DNA from: Rubrivivax gelatinosus IL144
GTDB taxonomy: Bacteria; Pseudomonadota; Gammaproteobacteria; Burkholderiales; Burkholderiaceae_C
DNA length: 64,000 nucleotides
Assembly (NCBI RefSeq): GCF_000284255.1
Contig: NC_017075.1
Location: 4,898,001-4,962,000 of the forward strand
Direction: 5' to 3'
The notes below the pieces were generated by a model. The model had not been told where the DNA came from. It did not search any database and saw only the letters and a list, made by a program, of their open reading frames with translations. Below, piece by piece: positions 26,830 through 36,275 of this stretch (within the stretch, counting starts at the first letter, position 1; every line of letters starts with the position of its first letter). The position numbers and the translations under genes were made by a program.

Positions 26830-28185
26830 CTACATGATGCGCCTAGGGTGCGCCATCGCCTCGTGCGCGGCGTGCAGCCGGCGCACCAGCACGCCGATGA
26901 AGGCCTGGTCGAAGCGGTGGCGCGTGTCGACCGACAGCTGGCCCAGCGTCTCGGGCGTGAACGCGATGCTGGTCAGCGGTTCGGAAACGAGGATGTCGGC
27001 GCTGTGCGTGCGCAGCTCCTCGCTGGGCGCCAGGTAGGCCATCTCGCCGACCGAGGTGCCGGTGCCCAGGCGCGCGACCCGCTGGCCGTCACGGTAGACG
27101 TCCACCTGGCCGGCGGCGACGATGTGGAAGGTGTTGCCGGTGTCGCCCTTGCGGTACAGCGCATGGCCGTAGGGGAAGCGCTGCCACTTCGCGCGGTGCA
27201 CCACTTCCCAGAGCTCGACGTCTCCGAAGCGCGAGAAGAACTCCAGCTTGCGCAGCAGGCTGAAGCGCTCGGAGTCGAGCACGTTCTGGGCGTGGCCGTG
27301 CGTGACCTCGCGGTTGGCGACCAGCTCCGACAGCGCCTGCGCGAACTCGTTCCAGTCGGCCGGGCGCTCGTCGCGCTTCTTGCCCAGTGCGCGCAGGATC
27401 AGAGCCTCCAGCCGCGGCGGCACGCCTTCGCGCAGCAGCCCGAGCTGCGGCGGCGCGGCGCGGTAGATCTGGTGCATCAGCGCCGGCTGCTGCTGGGCGT
27501 CGAACGGTGGGCGGCCGGCGATCAGGTGGAACAGCACCGCGGCCAGCGAATAGATGTCGGCGCGGCAGTCCAGCGTGTCGCCATCGAGCTGCTCGGGCGA
27601 CATGTAGGCCAGCGAGCCGACGCGGTAGATCTGGGTGCGCTCGGTGTCGAAGTTGAAGACGCTGCCGAAGTCGGTGATCTTGACGTCGACGACCTGGTCG
27701 CCGTCGAGCACCGCCAGCAGGTTGGCCGGCTTCACGTCGCGGTGGATCAGGCCCTGGCGGTACATGTAGTCCAGGGCCATCGCGCACTTGAAGCCGATCT
27801 CGACGATCTGGTCCAGCGGCAGCAGCGCGTCGGCGCGGCAGAAGCGGCGCAGCGTGACGCCGGGCACGTACTCCATCACCAGGTACGGCGCCTGGACGTC
27901 GGCCACCGCGTCGAGGATGCGCACGACGTTGGGGTGCTGGAGCCGGCCGACGAGCGCCGCCTCGGCGGCGAAGAAACGCTGCTGGAAGTGGCTCTCGCGC
28001 GAATCGGCGGCCAGCGCCGGGCGCACGCGCTTGATCGCCACGTCCTCCTCGCGGAAGTCGTCGCGGGCGCGGAAGACTTCGCTGGTCGCGCCCTCGCCGA
28101 GGCGTTCGAGCACGCGGTACTTGCCGATGCGCTCGGGCAGCTCGGAGTCGAAGAAGGTGGAGGTCGCGGTGGGGGCGTCGGTCAT
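26830..28185 (-). CDS. Serine/threonine protein kinase fused to a cyclic-nucleotide-binding domain
   Basis: A 451-residue soluble protein. The kinase domain (about 20-285) has the Gly loop GEGATSEVF, the ATP lysine in VAIKRV, the catalytic loop HRDVKPANLL, DFGS as the metal-binding motif and MSPEQL in the P+1 region. The C-terminal part (about 320-435) has the jelly-roll cyclic-nucleotide-binding fold with GNTFHIVAAGQVDVYRDGQ and a GEMAYLA phosphate cassette. Its cassette is RTHSAD in place of the usual RxAT, so ligand binding is uncertain. No transmembrane segment is visible, unlike PknB-type kinases. The start ATG at 28185 was chosen because upstream in-frame sequence is low-complexity. It is divergent from argS. 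Confidence 0.88.
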   Translation of the reverse strand: MTDAPTATSTFFDSELPERIGKYRVLERLGEGATSEVFRARDDFREEDVAIKRVRPALAADSRESHFQQRFFAAEAALVGRLQHPNVVRILDAVADVQAPYLVMEYVPGVTLRRFCRADALLPLDQIVEIGFKCAMALDYMYRQGLIHRDVKPANLLAVLDGDQVVDVKITDFGSVFNFDTERTQIYRVGSLAYMSPEQLDGDTLDCRADIYSLAAVLFHLIAGRPPFDAQQQPALMHQIYRAAPPQLGLLREGVPPRLEALILRALGKKRDERPADWNEFAQALSELVANREVTHGHAQNVLDSERFSLLRKLEFFSRFGDVELWEVVHRAKWQRFPYGHALYRKGDTGNTFHIVAAGQVDVYRDGQRVARLGTGTSVGEMAYLAPSEELRTHSADILVSEPLTSIAFTPETLGQLSVDTRHRFDQAFIGVLVRRLHAAHEAMAHPRRIM

Positions 28186-28268
28186 CGTCGCAGCCGGGTG
28201 GGGCCGGCCGATGTTGCCACCATCGCGGCCGGGCGGCGAGCCCGCGCCGCCCAGGGGGGCCCCAAAAG

Positions 28269-28274
28269 TAGAAT
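28269..28274 (+). promoter_or_regulatory. argS: argS -10 hexamer
   Basis: TAGAAT is followed by six bases and the ATG of argS. There is no Shine-Dalgarno, so the argS transcript is probably leaderless or nearly so. Confidence 0.45.
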
Positions 28275-28280
28275 CGCCCG

Positions 28281-29981
28281 ATGATCCAAGCCAAGCAAGA
28301 GCTGCTGCAGGCACTGGCCGCGGCGCTGGCCGAACTGGCCCCCGACGCAGCCCCGGTTGCCGCCTTCGAGTCCCCCAAGCAGGCCGCCCACGGCGACCTC
28401 GCGATCACCGCCGCGATGGGGCTGTCGCGAACGCTGAAGAAGAACCCGCGCGAGATCGGCCAGCAGCTCGTCGCGCTGCTGGAGAAGCAGCCGGCCGTGG
28501 GCCGCTGGGTCGAGTCGCTGGAGATCGCCGGCCCGGGCTTCATCAACCTGCGCCTGAAGCCGGCGGCGCGCCAGGCCGTCGTCGCCGAGGTGCTGCAAGG
28601 CGGCGAGGGCTTCGGCCTCAAGCCGGCCAACGGCCAGCGCATGATGGTCGAGTTCGTCTCCGCCAACCCGACCGGGCCGCTGCACGTCGGCCACGGCCGC
28701 CAGGCGGCGCTGGGCGACTCGATATGCCGGCTGTTCGAGTCGCAGGGCTGGGACGTGACGCGCGAGTTCTATTACAACGACGCCGGCGTGCAGATCCAGA
28801 ACCTGGCCACCTCGACGCGCTGCCGCCTGAAGGGCCTCAAGCCCGGCGACGACGGCTGGCCCGAGTCGGCCTACAACGGCGACTACATCGGCGACATCGC
28901 CGCCGACTTCGCGGCCAAGAAGACGGTGCACGCCGACGACCGCGCCTTCACCGCCTCGGGCGACGCCGACGACGTCGACGGCATCCGCCAGTTCGCCGTC
29001 GCCTACCTGCGCCACGAGCAGGACCTGGACCTCCAGGCCTTCGGCGTGCGCTTCGACAACTACTACCTCGAGTCCAGCCTCTACGCCGACGGCCGCGTCG
29101 AGGACACCGTGCGCCGCCTCGTCGCCGCCGGCAAGACCTTCGAGGAAGGCGGCGCGCTGTGGCTGCGCAGCACCGACTACGGCGACGACAAGGACCGCGT
29201 GATGCGCAAGTCCGACGGCAACTACACCTACTTCGTGCCCGACGTCGCATATCACATCGCCAAGTTCGAGCGCGGCTTCACCAAGGTCATCAACGTCCAG
29301 GGCAGCGACCACCACGGCACGATCGCGCGCGTGCGCGCCGGCCTGCAAGCCGCGGGCGTCGGCATCCCGGCCGGCTACCCCGACTACGTGCTGCACAAGA
29401 TGGTCACGGTCATGAAGGGCGGCCAGGAGGTGAAGATCTCCAAGCGCGCCGGCAGCTACGTCACGCTGCGCGACCTGATCGACTGGACCAGCCGCGACGC
29501 GGTGCGCTTCTTCCTCATCAGCCGCAAGGCCGACACCGAGTTCGTCTTCGACGTCGACCTGGCGCGCAAGGCCAACGACGAGAACCCGGTCTTCTACGTC
29601 CAGTACGCGCACGCCCGCATCTGCTCGGTGCTGGCGCAGTACCAGGGCGAGGCCGACTTCGCCGGCGCCGACCTGTCGCGGCTGACGGCGCCGTCGGAGT
29701 ACGCGCTGATGCTGCAGCTGGCCGCCTACCCGACGATGCTCGAACGCGCCGCGGCCGAGTTCGCGCCGCACGACGTCGCCTTCTACCTGCGTGACCTGGC
29801 CGCGGCCTTCCACAGCTACTACGCCGCCGAACGTTTCCTCGTCGACGACCCGGCGCTGGCCCGCGCGCGCATGGCACTGCTGGCGGCCACCGCCCAGGTG
29901 CTGCGCAACGCGCTGGCGATGCTCGGCGTCTCGGCCCCGACTTCGATGGGGCGCGACGCCGCCCCGGAGGTGCAAGCGTGA
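28281..29981 (+). CDS. argS: Arginyl-tRNA synthetase
   Basis: Class I synthetase of 566 residues charging tRNA-Arg. The N-terminal additional domain (about 1-110) is followed by the HIGH motif as HVGH in [13 protein letters not shown], and the KMSKS-like segment is [12 protein letters not shown]. The C-terminal DALR anticodon domain (about 445-566) contains [12 protein letters not shown]. The TGA overlaps the next gene's start by four bases (GTGA), so the SPOR protein is translationally coupled. Confidence 0.96.
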   Translation: MIQAKQELLQALAAALAELAPDAAPVAAFESPKQAAHGDLAITAAMGLSRTLKKNPREIGQQLVALLEKQPAVGRWVESLEIAGPGFINLRLKPAARQAVVAEVLQGGEGFGLKPANGQRMMVEFVSANPTGPLHVGHGRQAALGDSICRLFESQGWDVTREFYYNDAGVQIQNLATSTRCRLKGLKPGDDGWPESAYNGDYIGDIAADFAAKKTVHADDRAFTASGDADDVDGIRQFAVAYLRHEQDLDLQAFGVRFDNYYLESSLYADGRVEDTVRRLVAAGKTFEEGGALWLRSTDYGDDKDRVMRKSDGNYTYFVPDVAYHIAKFERGFTKVINVQGSDHHGTIARVRAGLQAAGVGIPAGYPDYVLHKMVTVMKGGQEVKISKRAGSYVTLRDLIDWTSRDAVRFFLISRKADTEFVFDVDLARKANDENPVFYVQYAHARICSVLAQYQGEADFAGADLSRLTAPSEYALMLQLAAYPTMLERAAAEFAPHDVAFYLRDLAAAFHSYYAAERFLVDDPALARARMALLAATAQVLRNALAMLGVSAPTSMGRDAAPEVQA

Positions 29982-30634
29982 AGAACCAGCGCGGCGGCTT
30001 CGCGCTCGGCCTCGTCGTCGGCCTGCTCGCAGGCCTGGCGGTGGCGCTGGGCGTGGCGCTCTACATCACCAAGGCCCCGGTGCCCTTCATCGACAAGGTG
30101 CCGCAGCGCACCCCCGAGCAGGACAGCGCCGAGGCCGAGCGCAACAAGCGCTGGGACCCGAACGCGCCGCTGGCGGGCAAGGTGCCGCCGATGCCCGAGC
30201 CCGCCGCCTCGGGCACCGCGGCCGGCACGCCCGCCACGTCGCCGGCTGCCCCGGCCGCGCCGCCGGTCCCGGCCTCGGCGCCGGGCACACCGCCCACCGC
30301 CCGCACGCCGGCCACGCCGCCGGCCGCGCAAGGCGGTTCCTCCCGCGATCCGGCGGCCATCCTCTCGGGCCAGTCCACCGACAAGGCCGCTGAAGCGTTC
30401 GTGTATTTCGTGCAGACCGGCGCGTTCACGCGCACCGAGGACGCCGAGCAGGAGCGCGCCCGTCTGGCGATGCTCGGCTACGGCGCCAAGGTGAGCGAGC
30501 GCGAGCAGGCCGGCAAGACGATGTACCGGGTGCGGACAGGCCCCTACGCCACGCGCGAGGACGCCGAAGCCGTGCAGGGGCGGCTGCAGGCCGCCAACAT
30601 CGACGCCCGGCTGGTGCGCGCCGAAAAGCCGTGA
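29978..30634 (+). CDS. SPOR-domain cell-division-type membrane protein (FtsN-like)
   Basis: A 218-residue inner-membrane protein. A short cytoplasmic start (MKNQRGG) precedes one transmembrane helix (about 8-30, [23 protein letters not shown]). A Pro/Ala-rich periplasmic linker (about 65-120) follows, then a C-terminal SPOR domain (about 138-215: [21 protein letters not shown] ... [14 protein letters not shown] type). SPOR domains bind denuded glycans at the division site. The start GTG overlaps the argS stop. The argS-SPOR-dsbA order is common in Burkholderiales. Confidence 0.9.
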   Translation: MKNQRGGFALGLVVGLLAGLAVALGVALYITKAPVPFIDKVPQRTPEQDSAEAERNKRWDPNAPLAGKVPPMPEPAASGTAAGTPATSPAAPAAPPVPASAPGTPPTARTPATPPAAQGGSSRDPAAILSGQSTDKAAEAFVYFVQTGAFTRTEDAEQERARLAMLGYGAKVSEREQAGKTMYRVRTGPYATREDAEAVQGRLQAANIDARLVRAEKP

Positions 30635-30698
30635 TCAGGGAACCCGGCACCGTCAGCGCCGGTCCATGACCCGTCAACGCTCACTCGAAAGGACTCTC

Positions 30699-31346
30699 AT
30701 GAAGCGGCGCGATTTCTCGATCCACCTGGCCGGCACGGGCCTCGGGCTGGCGCTCGCCGGCTCCGCCCATGCGCAGGGCGGGCCGGTCGAGGGCACGCAC
30801 TACGTGCGGCTGCAGACGGCTGCGCCGTCCTCGCTGCCCGAGGGCAAGAAGGTCGAGGTCGTGGAGTTCTTCTGGTACGAGTGCCCGCACTGCTACCAGT
30901 TCGAGCCGCTGCTGGACACCTGGAGCAAGCGCCTGCCGACCGACGTGGCCTTCCGCCGCGTGCCGGTGGGCTTCACGGCGCGCCACCAGATCGGCCAGAA
31001 GATCTTCTACGCGCTCGAGGAGATGGGCCAGGTCAGCGCGATGCACCGCAAGGTCTTCACCGCGATCCACGCCCAGGGCAAGCGCCTGCTGGCCGAAAAG
31101 GACATCGTCGACTTCATGGTCGCCAACGGCCTGGACGGCAAGAAGTTCGCCGAGGCCTTCAACTCGTTCAGCGTGGCGACCAAGTCCAACCGCGCCAAGC
31201 AGCTCTCCGAGGCCTACAAGATCGACGGCGTGCCGGCGATCGGCATCCAGGGCCGGTACTACACTTCCGGCGCACTGGCCGGCAGCCACGAACGTGCGCT
31301 GGCCGTCACCGACTACCTGATCGGCCGCGTCCGCCAGGGCGCCTGA
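30699..31346 (+). CDS. dsbA: Thiol:disulfide interchange protein DsbA
   Basis: A 215-residue periplasmic oxidase that introduces disulfides into exported proteins. The active site CPHC is at residues 62-65 (FFWYECPHCYQF) and the cis-proline loop is GVPAIGIQGR. The export signal begins MKRRDFSIHLAGTG and ends AHAQ; the RRDF pair resembles a twin-arginine motif, although a normal Sec signal is also possible. The ATG at 30699 is preceded by AAAGGA; an in-frame start 33 bases upstream would bury the signal peptide. Confidence 0.93.
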   Translation: MKRRDFSIHLAGTGLGLALAGSAHAQGGPVEGTHYVRLQTAAPSSLPEGKKVEVVEFFWYECPHCYQFEPLLDTWSKRLPTDVAFRRVPVGFTARHQIGQKIFYALEEMGQVSAMHRKVFTAIHAQGKRLLAEKDIVDFMVANGLDGKKFAEAFNSFSVATKSNRAKQLSEAYKIDGVPAIGIQGRYYTSGALAGSHERALAVTDYLIGRVRQGA

Positions 31347-31353
31347 GCGGGGA

Positions 31354-31377
31354 ATGCGCCGGCTTGACCCGGCGCAT
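31354..31377. terminator. Hairpin after dsbA
   Basis: ATGCGCCGG (31354-31362) and CCGGCGCAT (31369-31377) form a perfect 9-bp stem with a 6-base loop, eight bases after the dsbA stop. No T-tract follows. A second small GC hairpin lies at 31392-31405. Together they separate dsbA from the lpt-rpoN block. Confidence 0.5.
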
Positions 31378-31429
31378 CGCCCTCGCAACACGGGGCCTCG
31401 GCCCCTGCCCTGCGGCACGAACTTGTGGC

Positions 31430-31435
31430 TAGAAT
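31430..31435 (+). promoter_or_regulatory. lptA: lptA -10-like hexamer
   Basis: TAGAAT lies 22 bases upstream of the lptA ATG. No good -35 was found. A GAACTT at 31419-31424 recalls a sigma-E -35 element, but no matching -10 is visible at the right distance. Confidence 0.35.
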
Positions 31436-31457
31436 GCTTGCAAGTTTCGTGCCGAAT

Positions 31458-32078
31458 ATGACGCCTCGTTCCCACCTCCTTCGCCGCGCCGCGCCGTTCG
31501 CCCTGGCGCTGCTGTGCGCCGCCGCCATGGCCGAGCGTGCCGACCGCGAGCGCCAGATGGTGGTCGAGGCCGATCGCCCAGGCTCGGTCGACCTGCAGCG
31601 CCAGGTAGTCGAGTTCAACGGCAACGTCGTCATCACCCAGGGCACGATGATCATCCGCGCCGACCGCGTCGAGCTGCGCGAGACCTCCGACGGCTACCGC
31701 GCGGCCACCGCGATCGGCACGCCCGGGCGCCAGGCCAGCTACCGCCAGAAGCGCGACGGCGTCGACGAGATCGTCGAAGGCCAGGCCGACCGCATCGAGT
31801 ACGACGGCCGCGCCGACACGCTGCATTTCATCGGCAACGGCGCCGTGCGCCGGCTGCGCGGCTCGATCGTCTCCGACGAGATCACCGGCTCGCAGATCGT
31901 CTGGGACAACACCGCCGAGACCTTCAACGTCGCCGGCGGCCAGACGACGAGTGCCAACCCCAGCGGCCGGGTGCGTGCGGTGCTGAGCCCGCGCGCCGAC
32001 GGCAGCGCGTCCGCCGCCTCGGCACCGGCCTCGGCCGCGCCGCTGGCGCCGTCGCGCACGCTCGGGGGCGCGCGCTGA
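31458..32078 (+). CDS. lptA: Lipopolysaccharide transport periplasmic protein LptA
   Basis: A 206-residue periplasmic bridge protein of the LPS export machine. The signal peptide ([25 protein letters not shown]) is followed by the OstA/LptA beta-jelly-roll repeats, for example [51 protein letters not shown] and [17 protein letters not shown]. The last about 40 residues are Ala/Ser/Pro-rich and not part of the fold. The stop overlaps the lptB start (TGATG at 32076-32080). The operon continues into rpoN, an arrangement conserved in many proteobacteria. Confidence 0.93.
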   Translation: MTPRSHLLRRAAPFALALLCAAAMAERADRERQMVVEADRPGSVDLQRQVVEFNGNVVITQGTMIIRADRVELRETSDGYRAATAIGTPGRQASYRQKRDGVDEIVEGQADRIEYDGRADTLHFIGNGAVRRLRGSIVSDEITGSQIVWDNTAETFNVAGGQTTSANPSGRVRAVLSPRADGSASAASAPASAAPLAPSRTLGGAR

Positions 32079-32836
32079 TGGACGCCGCGGCGAACGTCAG
32101 CCGGCTCGAGGCCGAGCACCTGCAAAAGAGCTACGGCGCGCGCCGCGTCGTCAAGGACGTGCACCTGTCGGTGGCCGCCGGCGAGGTCGTCGGCCTGCTC
32201 GGCCCCAACGGCGCCGGCAAGACGACCACCTTCTACATGGTGGTCGGCCTGGTGCGCGCCGACGACGGCCAGATCCGCATCGACGGCCAGGCGATCGAGC
32301 GCCTGCCGATCCACCAGCGTTCGCGCCTGGGCCTGTCCTACCTGCCGCAGGAAGCGTCGATCTTCCGCAAGCTGACGGTCGAGGAGAACATCCGCGCCGT
32401 GCTCGAACTGCAGCAGGGCCCGGACGGCCGGCCGCTGAAGCCGGCGCAGATCCAGGAGCTGCTGGACAAGCTGCTGCACGACCTGTCGATCGAGAAGCTG
32501 CGCGACTCGCCGGCCCCGGCGCTGTCCGGCGGCGAACGCCGCCGCGTCGAGATCGCACGGGCGCTGGCGACCCAGCCGCGCTTCATCCTGCTCGACGAGC
32601 CCTTCGCCGGCGTCGACCCGATCGCCGTCATCGAGATCCAGCGCATCATCTCCTTCCTCAAGTCGCGCGGCATCGGGGTGCTGATCACCGACCACAACGT
32701 GCGCGAGACGCTGGGCATCTGCGACCGCGCCTACATCATCAGCGAAGGCAGCGTGCTCGCCGAGGGCACGCCGCAGGCGATCGTCGAGAACGCCGAGGTG
32801 CGCAAGGTCTACCTCGGCGAGCACTTCCGCATGTGA
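32078..32836 (+). CDS. lptB: LPS export ABC transporter ATPase LptB
   Basis: A 252-residue cytoplasmic ATPase that drives LptFG to extract LPS from the inner membrane. Walker A is [11 protein letters not shown], the signature is [15 protein letters not shown], Walker B is [13 protein letters not shown] and the switch histidine follows in ITDHNVRE. The [12 protein letters not shown] segment is typical of LptB. The start codon overlaps the lptA stop. It is seven bases from rpoN. Confidence 0.96.
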   Translation: MDAAANVSRLEAEHLQKSYGARRVVKDVHLSVAAGEVVGLLGPNGAGKTTTFYMVVGLVRADDGQIRIDGQAIERLPIHQRSRLGLSYLPQEASIFRKLTVEENIRAVLELQQGPDGRPLKPAQIQELLDKLLHDLSIEKLRDSPAPALSGGERRRVEIARALATQPRFILLDEPFAGVDPIAVIEIQRIISFLKSRGIGVLITDHNVRETLGICDRAYIISEGSVLAEGTPQAIVENAEVRKVYLGEHFRM

Positions 32837-32843
32837 CCCGCCG

Positions 32844-34349
32844 ATGAAGCCGTCCCTGCAGGTTCGCCTGTCCCAGCACCTGGCGTTGACGCCGCAGCTC
32901 CAGCAGTCGATCCGGCTGCTGCAGCTGTCGACGCTGGAGCTGCACCAGGAAGTCGAGCAGATGCTCGAGCAGAACCCGTTCCTGGAGATGGACGAGGAGT
33001 CGCCGACGCCCTTCGACGCGCCGGCCGAACGGGCCGCGGCCGACCGCGTCGCCGAGCGCGACGACGGCGGCGACGGTGCCGCCGAGCCGGCGCCGGCCGA
33101 GGTCGACGCCGCCGAGTTCGGCACCACCGAACGCGACGACTGGGAGAACGGCACCGAACGCGACGACTTCGACGGCATCCGCGAGACGCCGAGTTCGGCG
33201 GCGCCCGAAGGCGACGACGAGCTCGACCCGCAGGAGCGCCGCGCCGGCGTCGGCACGCTGCAGGACCATCTGCGCGCCCAGGTCGCCGGCATGCGTTTGT
33301 CGCCCGAGGACTTCGCGGCGCTGAACGTGCTGATCGAGTCGCTGGACGACGACGGCTACCTCGCCGACCCGCTGGAAGACATCGCCGCGCGCCTGGCCGA
33401 CATGCTCGACCTGGACGACGACGAGCAGCGCGAGAGCCTGCTCGATCGCCTGCAGTGCGCGCTGCGCTGGCTGCAGAGCCTGGAGCCGACCGGCGTCGGC
33501 GCGCGCTCGTTGTCCGAGTGCCTGGTGCTGCAGCTGCGCACGCTGTCGCGCTGCGAGGCGCGCGAGGTCGCGATCCGCATCTGCGAGCACTCGCTGGAGC
33601 TGCTGGCGCGGCGCGACGTGCGCAAGCTGACCGCGGCCACCGGCGCCGGCGAGGATCTGCTGCGCCAGGCGCAGGCGCTGATCGTCGCCTGCGAGCCCAA
33701 GCCCGGGCGGCCGTTCGCGCCGGCCGAGTCGAACATCATCGTGCCCGACGTCATCGTCCAGAAGGCCGGGCGCGGCTTCAAGGTCGTGCTCAACCCGGAC
33801 GTGATGCCCAAGCTGCGCATCAACGACCTCTACGCCCAGGCGATCCGCGGCCAGCGCGGCAGCGGCGGCGGGTTGTCGTCGCGGCTGCAGGAGGCGCGCT
33901 GGTTCATGAAGAACATCCAGCAGCGCTTCGACACCATCCTGCGCGTGTCCAAGGCCATCGTCGAGCGCCAGAAGGGCTTCTTCACCCACGGCGCGATCGC
34001 GATGAAGCCGCTGGTGCTGCGCGAGATCGCCGACGAGCTGGGCCTGCACGAGAGCACGATCTCGCGCGTGACGACGGCCAAGTACATGGCCACGCCGCAA
34101 GGCACCTTCGAGCTGAAGTACTTCTTCGGCAGCTCGCTGAACACCGAGGCCGGCGGCAACGCGTCGAGCACCGCGGTGCGCGCGCTGATCCAGCAGCTGG
34201 TCTCGGCCGAGGACAGCGCCAAGCCGCTGTCGGACAGCCAGCTCTCGCAAATGCTCGAGGAGCAGGGCATCCAGGTCGCACGCCGCACCGTCGCCAAGTA
34301 CCGCGAGGCGCTGAAGATCGCGCCGGCCTCGCTGCGCCGCGCGATCTGA
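32844..34349 (+). CDS. rpoN: RNA polymerase sigma-54 factor
   Basis: A 501-residue sigma factor for -24/-12 promoters that needs enhancer-binding activators. Region I (about 1-50) is Gln/Leu-rich (LALTPQLQQSIRLLQLSTLEL). Region II is a long acidic stretch (about 55-130, many Asp/Glu). Region III contains the core-binding part, the RWFMKNIQQRFDTILRV segment and a helix-turn-helix. The RpoN box ARRTVAKYRE is near residue 482. It lies directly after lptB as in many proteobacteria; no hpf or ptsN gene follows. Confidence 0.96.
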   Translation: MKPSLQVRLSQHLALTPQLQQSIRLLQLSTLELHQEVEQMLEQNPFLEMDEESPTPFDAPAERAAADRVAERDDGGDGAAEPAPAEVDAAEFGTTERDDWENGTERDDFDGIRETPSSAAPEGDDELDPQERRAGVGTLQDHLRAQVAGMRLSPEDFAALNVLIESLDDDGYLADPLEDIAARLADMLDLDDDEQRESLLDRLQCALRWLQSLEPTGVGARSLSECLVLQLRTLSRCEAREVAIRICEHSLELLARRDVRKLTAATGAGEDLLRQAQALIVACEPKPGRPFAPAESNIIVPDVIVQKAGRGFKVVLNPDVMPKLRINDLYAQAIRGQRGSGGGLSSRLQEARWFMKNIQQRFDTILRVSKAIVERQKGFFTHGAIAMKPLVLREIADELGLHESTISRVTTAKYMATPQGTFELKYFFGSSLNTEAGGNASSTAVRALIQQLVSAEDSAKPLSDSQLSQMLEEQGIQVARRTVAKYREALKIAPASLRRAI

Positions 34350-34353
34350 CCCG

Positions 34354-34369
34354 CTGCACTACAGTGCAG
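34354..34369. promoter_or_regulatory. Palindrome overlapping the -10 of the RlmL-type gene
   Basis: CTGCACT-AC-AGTGCAG is a 7-bp inverted repeat with two central bases, five bases after the rpoN stop. The central TACAGT (34360-34365) resembles a -10 hexamer, so the palindrome could be an operator for the downstream methyltransferase gene. As RNA its two-base loop is too small for a good hairpin. Confidence 0.4.
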
Positions 34370-34401
34370 CCAAACCCGGCGCCCGCGCGCCGTTTCGCAC
34401 C

Positions 34402-35640
34402 ATGACCGTTTCGCTGTTCCTTCCGTGCGCCGGCGGCGTCGAACCGCTGCTGGCCGAGGAGGCCGCCCGCATCACCGGCCGGCCGACCGAAGCCACGCGC
34501 GGCGGCGTCTGGGTCGACGGCGACGCCGCCGCGGCGATGGCGCTGAACCTGGAGAGCCGGCTCGCCCAGCGTGTGCTATGGCCGCTGATCGACGGCCCCT
34601 ACCGCGACGAGCACGAGCTCTACGAACTCGCGCGCCGCGTGCGCTGGGGCGACTGGATCACGCCGCGCCAGACGCTGCGTGTCGACGTCGCCGCCCAGCG
34701 TTCGCCGCTGAAGAGCCTGAACTTCGCCGCGCTGCGCGTGAAGGACGCCGTCTGCGACAGCCTGCGCGAGAGCGCCGGCGAACGGCCCAGCGTCGACACC
34801 CGCCACCCCGACCTGTCGCTGCAGCTGTACGTCGGCCCCGAGCACGCGACGCTGTACGCCGACACCTCGGGCGAGGCGCTGTTCAAGCGCGGCTGGCGCG
34901 ACGAGCGCGCCGGCGGCGTCAAGGGCGAGGCGCCGCTGAAGGAGACGCTGGCCGCGGCAATGCTGGCCGCCGCCGGCTGGCAGGGCCGCGAGGAGGACGG
35001 CGCGCTGCTCGACCCCTGCTGCGGCGCCGGCACGATCGCCATCGAGGCCGCGCAGATCGCCTGCGGCATCGCCCCGGGCATCAAGCGCCGCTTCGCCTTC
35101 GAGCGCCTGCTGCCCTTTCGCGACCAGCTCGGCGCCTGGCGCGAGCTGCAGCAGGCTGCACGCGAGCGCGTGCACGCGCCGGCCGTCGAGCTCTTCGCCG
35201 GCGACGTCAGCTTTCGCATGACCGACTTCGCGGCGCGCAACGCCGCCAACGCCGGCGTCGGCCAGGCCATCGCCTTCAAGACCGCCGACGCGCTGCAGCG
35301 GCCGGCGCCGGCCGAACGCGGCACGCTGATGCTCAACCCGCCGTACGGCGAACGCATCGCGCCCAAGGGCAGCGGCGCCGCACGCGCCGAAGCCTCGGCA
35401 GGCGGCGCGCGCGAAGGCTTCGACGGCGGCGGTTCGTCGGCCGAGTTCTTCGGCGCGCTGGCCGGCCACTGGAAACGCCGCTACGCCGGCTGGACGGCCT
35501 GGGTGCTGAGCCCGGAGATGAAGCTGCCCTCGCTGATGCGGCTGAAGGAAAGCCGGCGCGTGCCGATGTGGAACGGGCCCATCGAATGCCGGCTGTTCCG
35601 CTTCGACATGGTCGCCGGCTCGAACAAGGAGGCCGAATGA
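34402..35640 (+). CDS. rlmL: THUMP-domain 23S rRNA methyltransferase (RlmL-type)
   Basis: A 412-residue class I SAM methyltransferase expected to make m2G2445 in 23S rRNA. The N-terminal ferredoxin-like and THUMP part (about 1-155) is followed by motif I DPCCGAGTIAIEAA near residue 205 and the catalytic motif NPPYGERI near residue 313. It equals only the RlmL half of the fused E. coli RlmKL protein. A Gly/Ala/Glu-rich insertion (KGSGAARAEASAGG...) follows the catalytic motif. The stop overlaps the ATG of the next gene (ATGA at 35637-35640). Confidence 0.88.
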   Translation: MTVSLFLPCAGGVEPLLAEEAARITGRPTEATRGGVWVDGDAAAAMALNLESRLAQRVLWPLIDGPYRDEHELYELARRVRWGDWITPRQTLRVDVAAQRSPLKSLNFAALRVKDAVCDSLRESAGERPSVDTRHPDLSLQLYVGPEHATLYADTSGEALFKRGWRDERAGGVKGEAPLKETLAAAMLAAAGWQGREEDGALLDPCCGAGTIAIEAAQIACGIAPGIKRRFAFERLLPFRDQLGAWRELQQAARERVHAPAVELFAGDVSFRMTDFAARNAANAGVGQAIAFKTADALQRPAPAERGTLMLNPPYGERIAPKGSGAARAEASAGGAREGFDGGGSSAEFFGALAGHWKRRYAGWTAWVLSPEMKLPSLMRLKESRRVPMWNGPIECRLFRFDMVAGSNKEAE

Positions 35641-36275
35641 AACGTCTGCACATCGACTTCGTCAGCGACGTCGTCTGCCCCTGGTGCGCCGTCGGGCTGG
35701 CCTCGCTGGAGCGCGCGCTGGAGAACCTGGCCGGCGAGATCGAGGCCGAGATCGAGGTCCGCCCCTTCGAGCTGAACCCCGACATGGCGCCCGAAGGCGA
35801 GGCGATCGACGAACACCTGCAGCGCAAGTACGGCGGCGCGCCCGAGCAGTTCGCCGCGGTGCGGCGCACGCTGGCCGAACGCGGCGCGGCGGTCGGCTTC
35901 GCCTTCGGCGAACGCACGCGCATCTGGAACACCTTCGACGCCCACCGGCTGCTGCACTGGGCCGGAATCGAAGGCCGGGCGCTGGAACTCAAGCGCGCGC
36001 TGCTCGCCGCCTACCACGGCGAAGGCCGCAACCCGAGCGACCCCGAGGTGCTGGCCCAGGTCGCGGCCGGCGTCGGGCTGAACGAAGCACGCGCCCGCGA
36101 GATCCTCGAGTCCGGCGAGTTCGCCGACGCCGTGCGCGCCGAGGAGCAGCGCTGGCTGGGCTTGGGCATCCGCTCGGTGCCGGGCGTCGTCGTCAACGAA
36201 CGCCATCTGATCTCCGGCGGCCAGCCGCCCGAGGTCTTCGAGCAGGCGCTGCGCGAGATCGCCGCCGAAGGCTGA
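35637..36275 (+). CDS. DsbA-family (FrnE-like) thioredoxin-fold oxidoreductase
   Basis: A 212-residue cytoplasmic-type protein (no signal peptide) with the active site CPWC at residues 14-17 in VSDVVCPWCAVG. The helical insertion covers about 55-155, and the cis-proline loop is GIRSVPGVVVNERHLISGGQ. The FrnE branch includes protein disulfide reductases or isomerases with roles in stress and in polyketide synthesis; the partner here is unknown. It is translationally coupled to the methyltransferase gene and its stop abuts that of the convergent amidase. Confidence 0.88.
   Translation: MKRLHIDFVSDVVCPWCAVGLASLERALENLAGEIEAEIEVRPFELNPDMAPEGEAIDEHLQRKYGGAPEQFAAVRRTLAERGAAVGFAFGERTRIWNTFDAHRLLHWAGIEGRALELKRALLAAYHGEGRNPSDPEVLAQVAAGVGLNEARAREILESGEFADAVRAEEQRWLGLGIRSVPGVVVNERHLISGGQPPEVFEQALREIAAEG

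Noticed and set aside
31419..31460. Sigma-E promoter of lptA
   Set aside because: GAACTT at 31419-31424 fits a sigma-E -35, but no TCTGA/TCAAA-like -10 occurs at about 16 bases.
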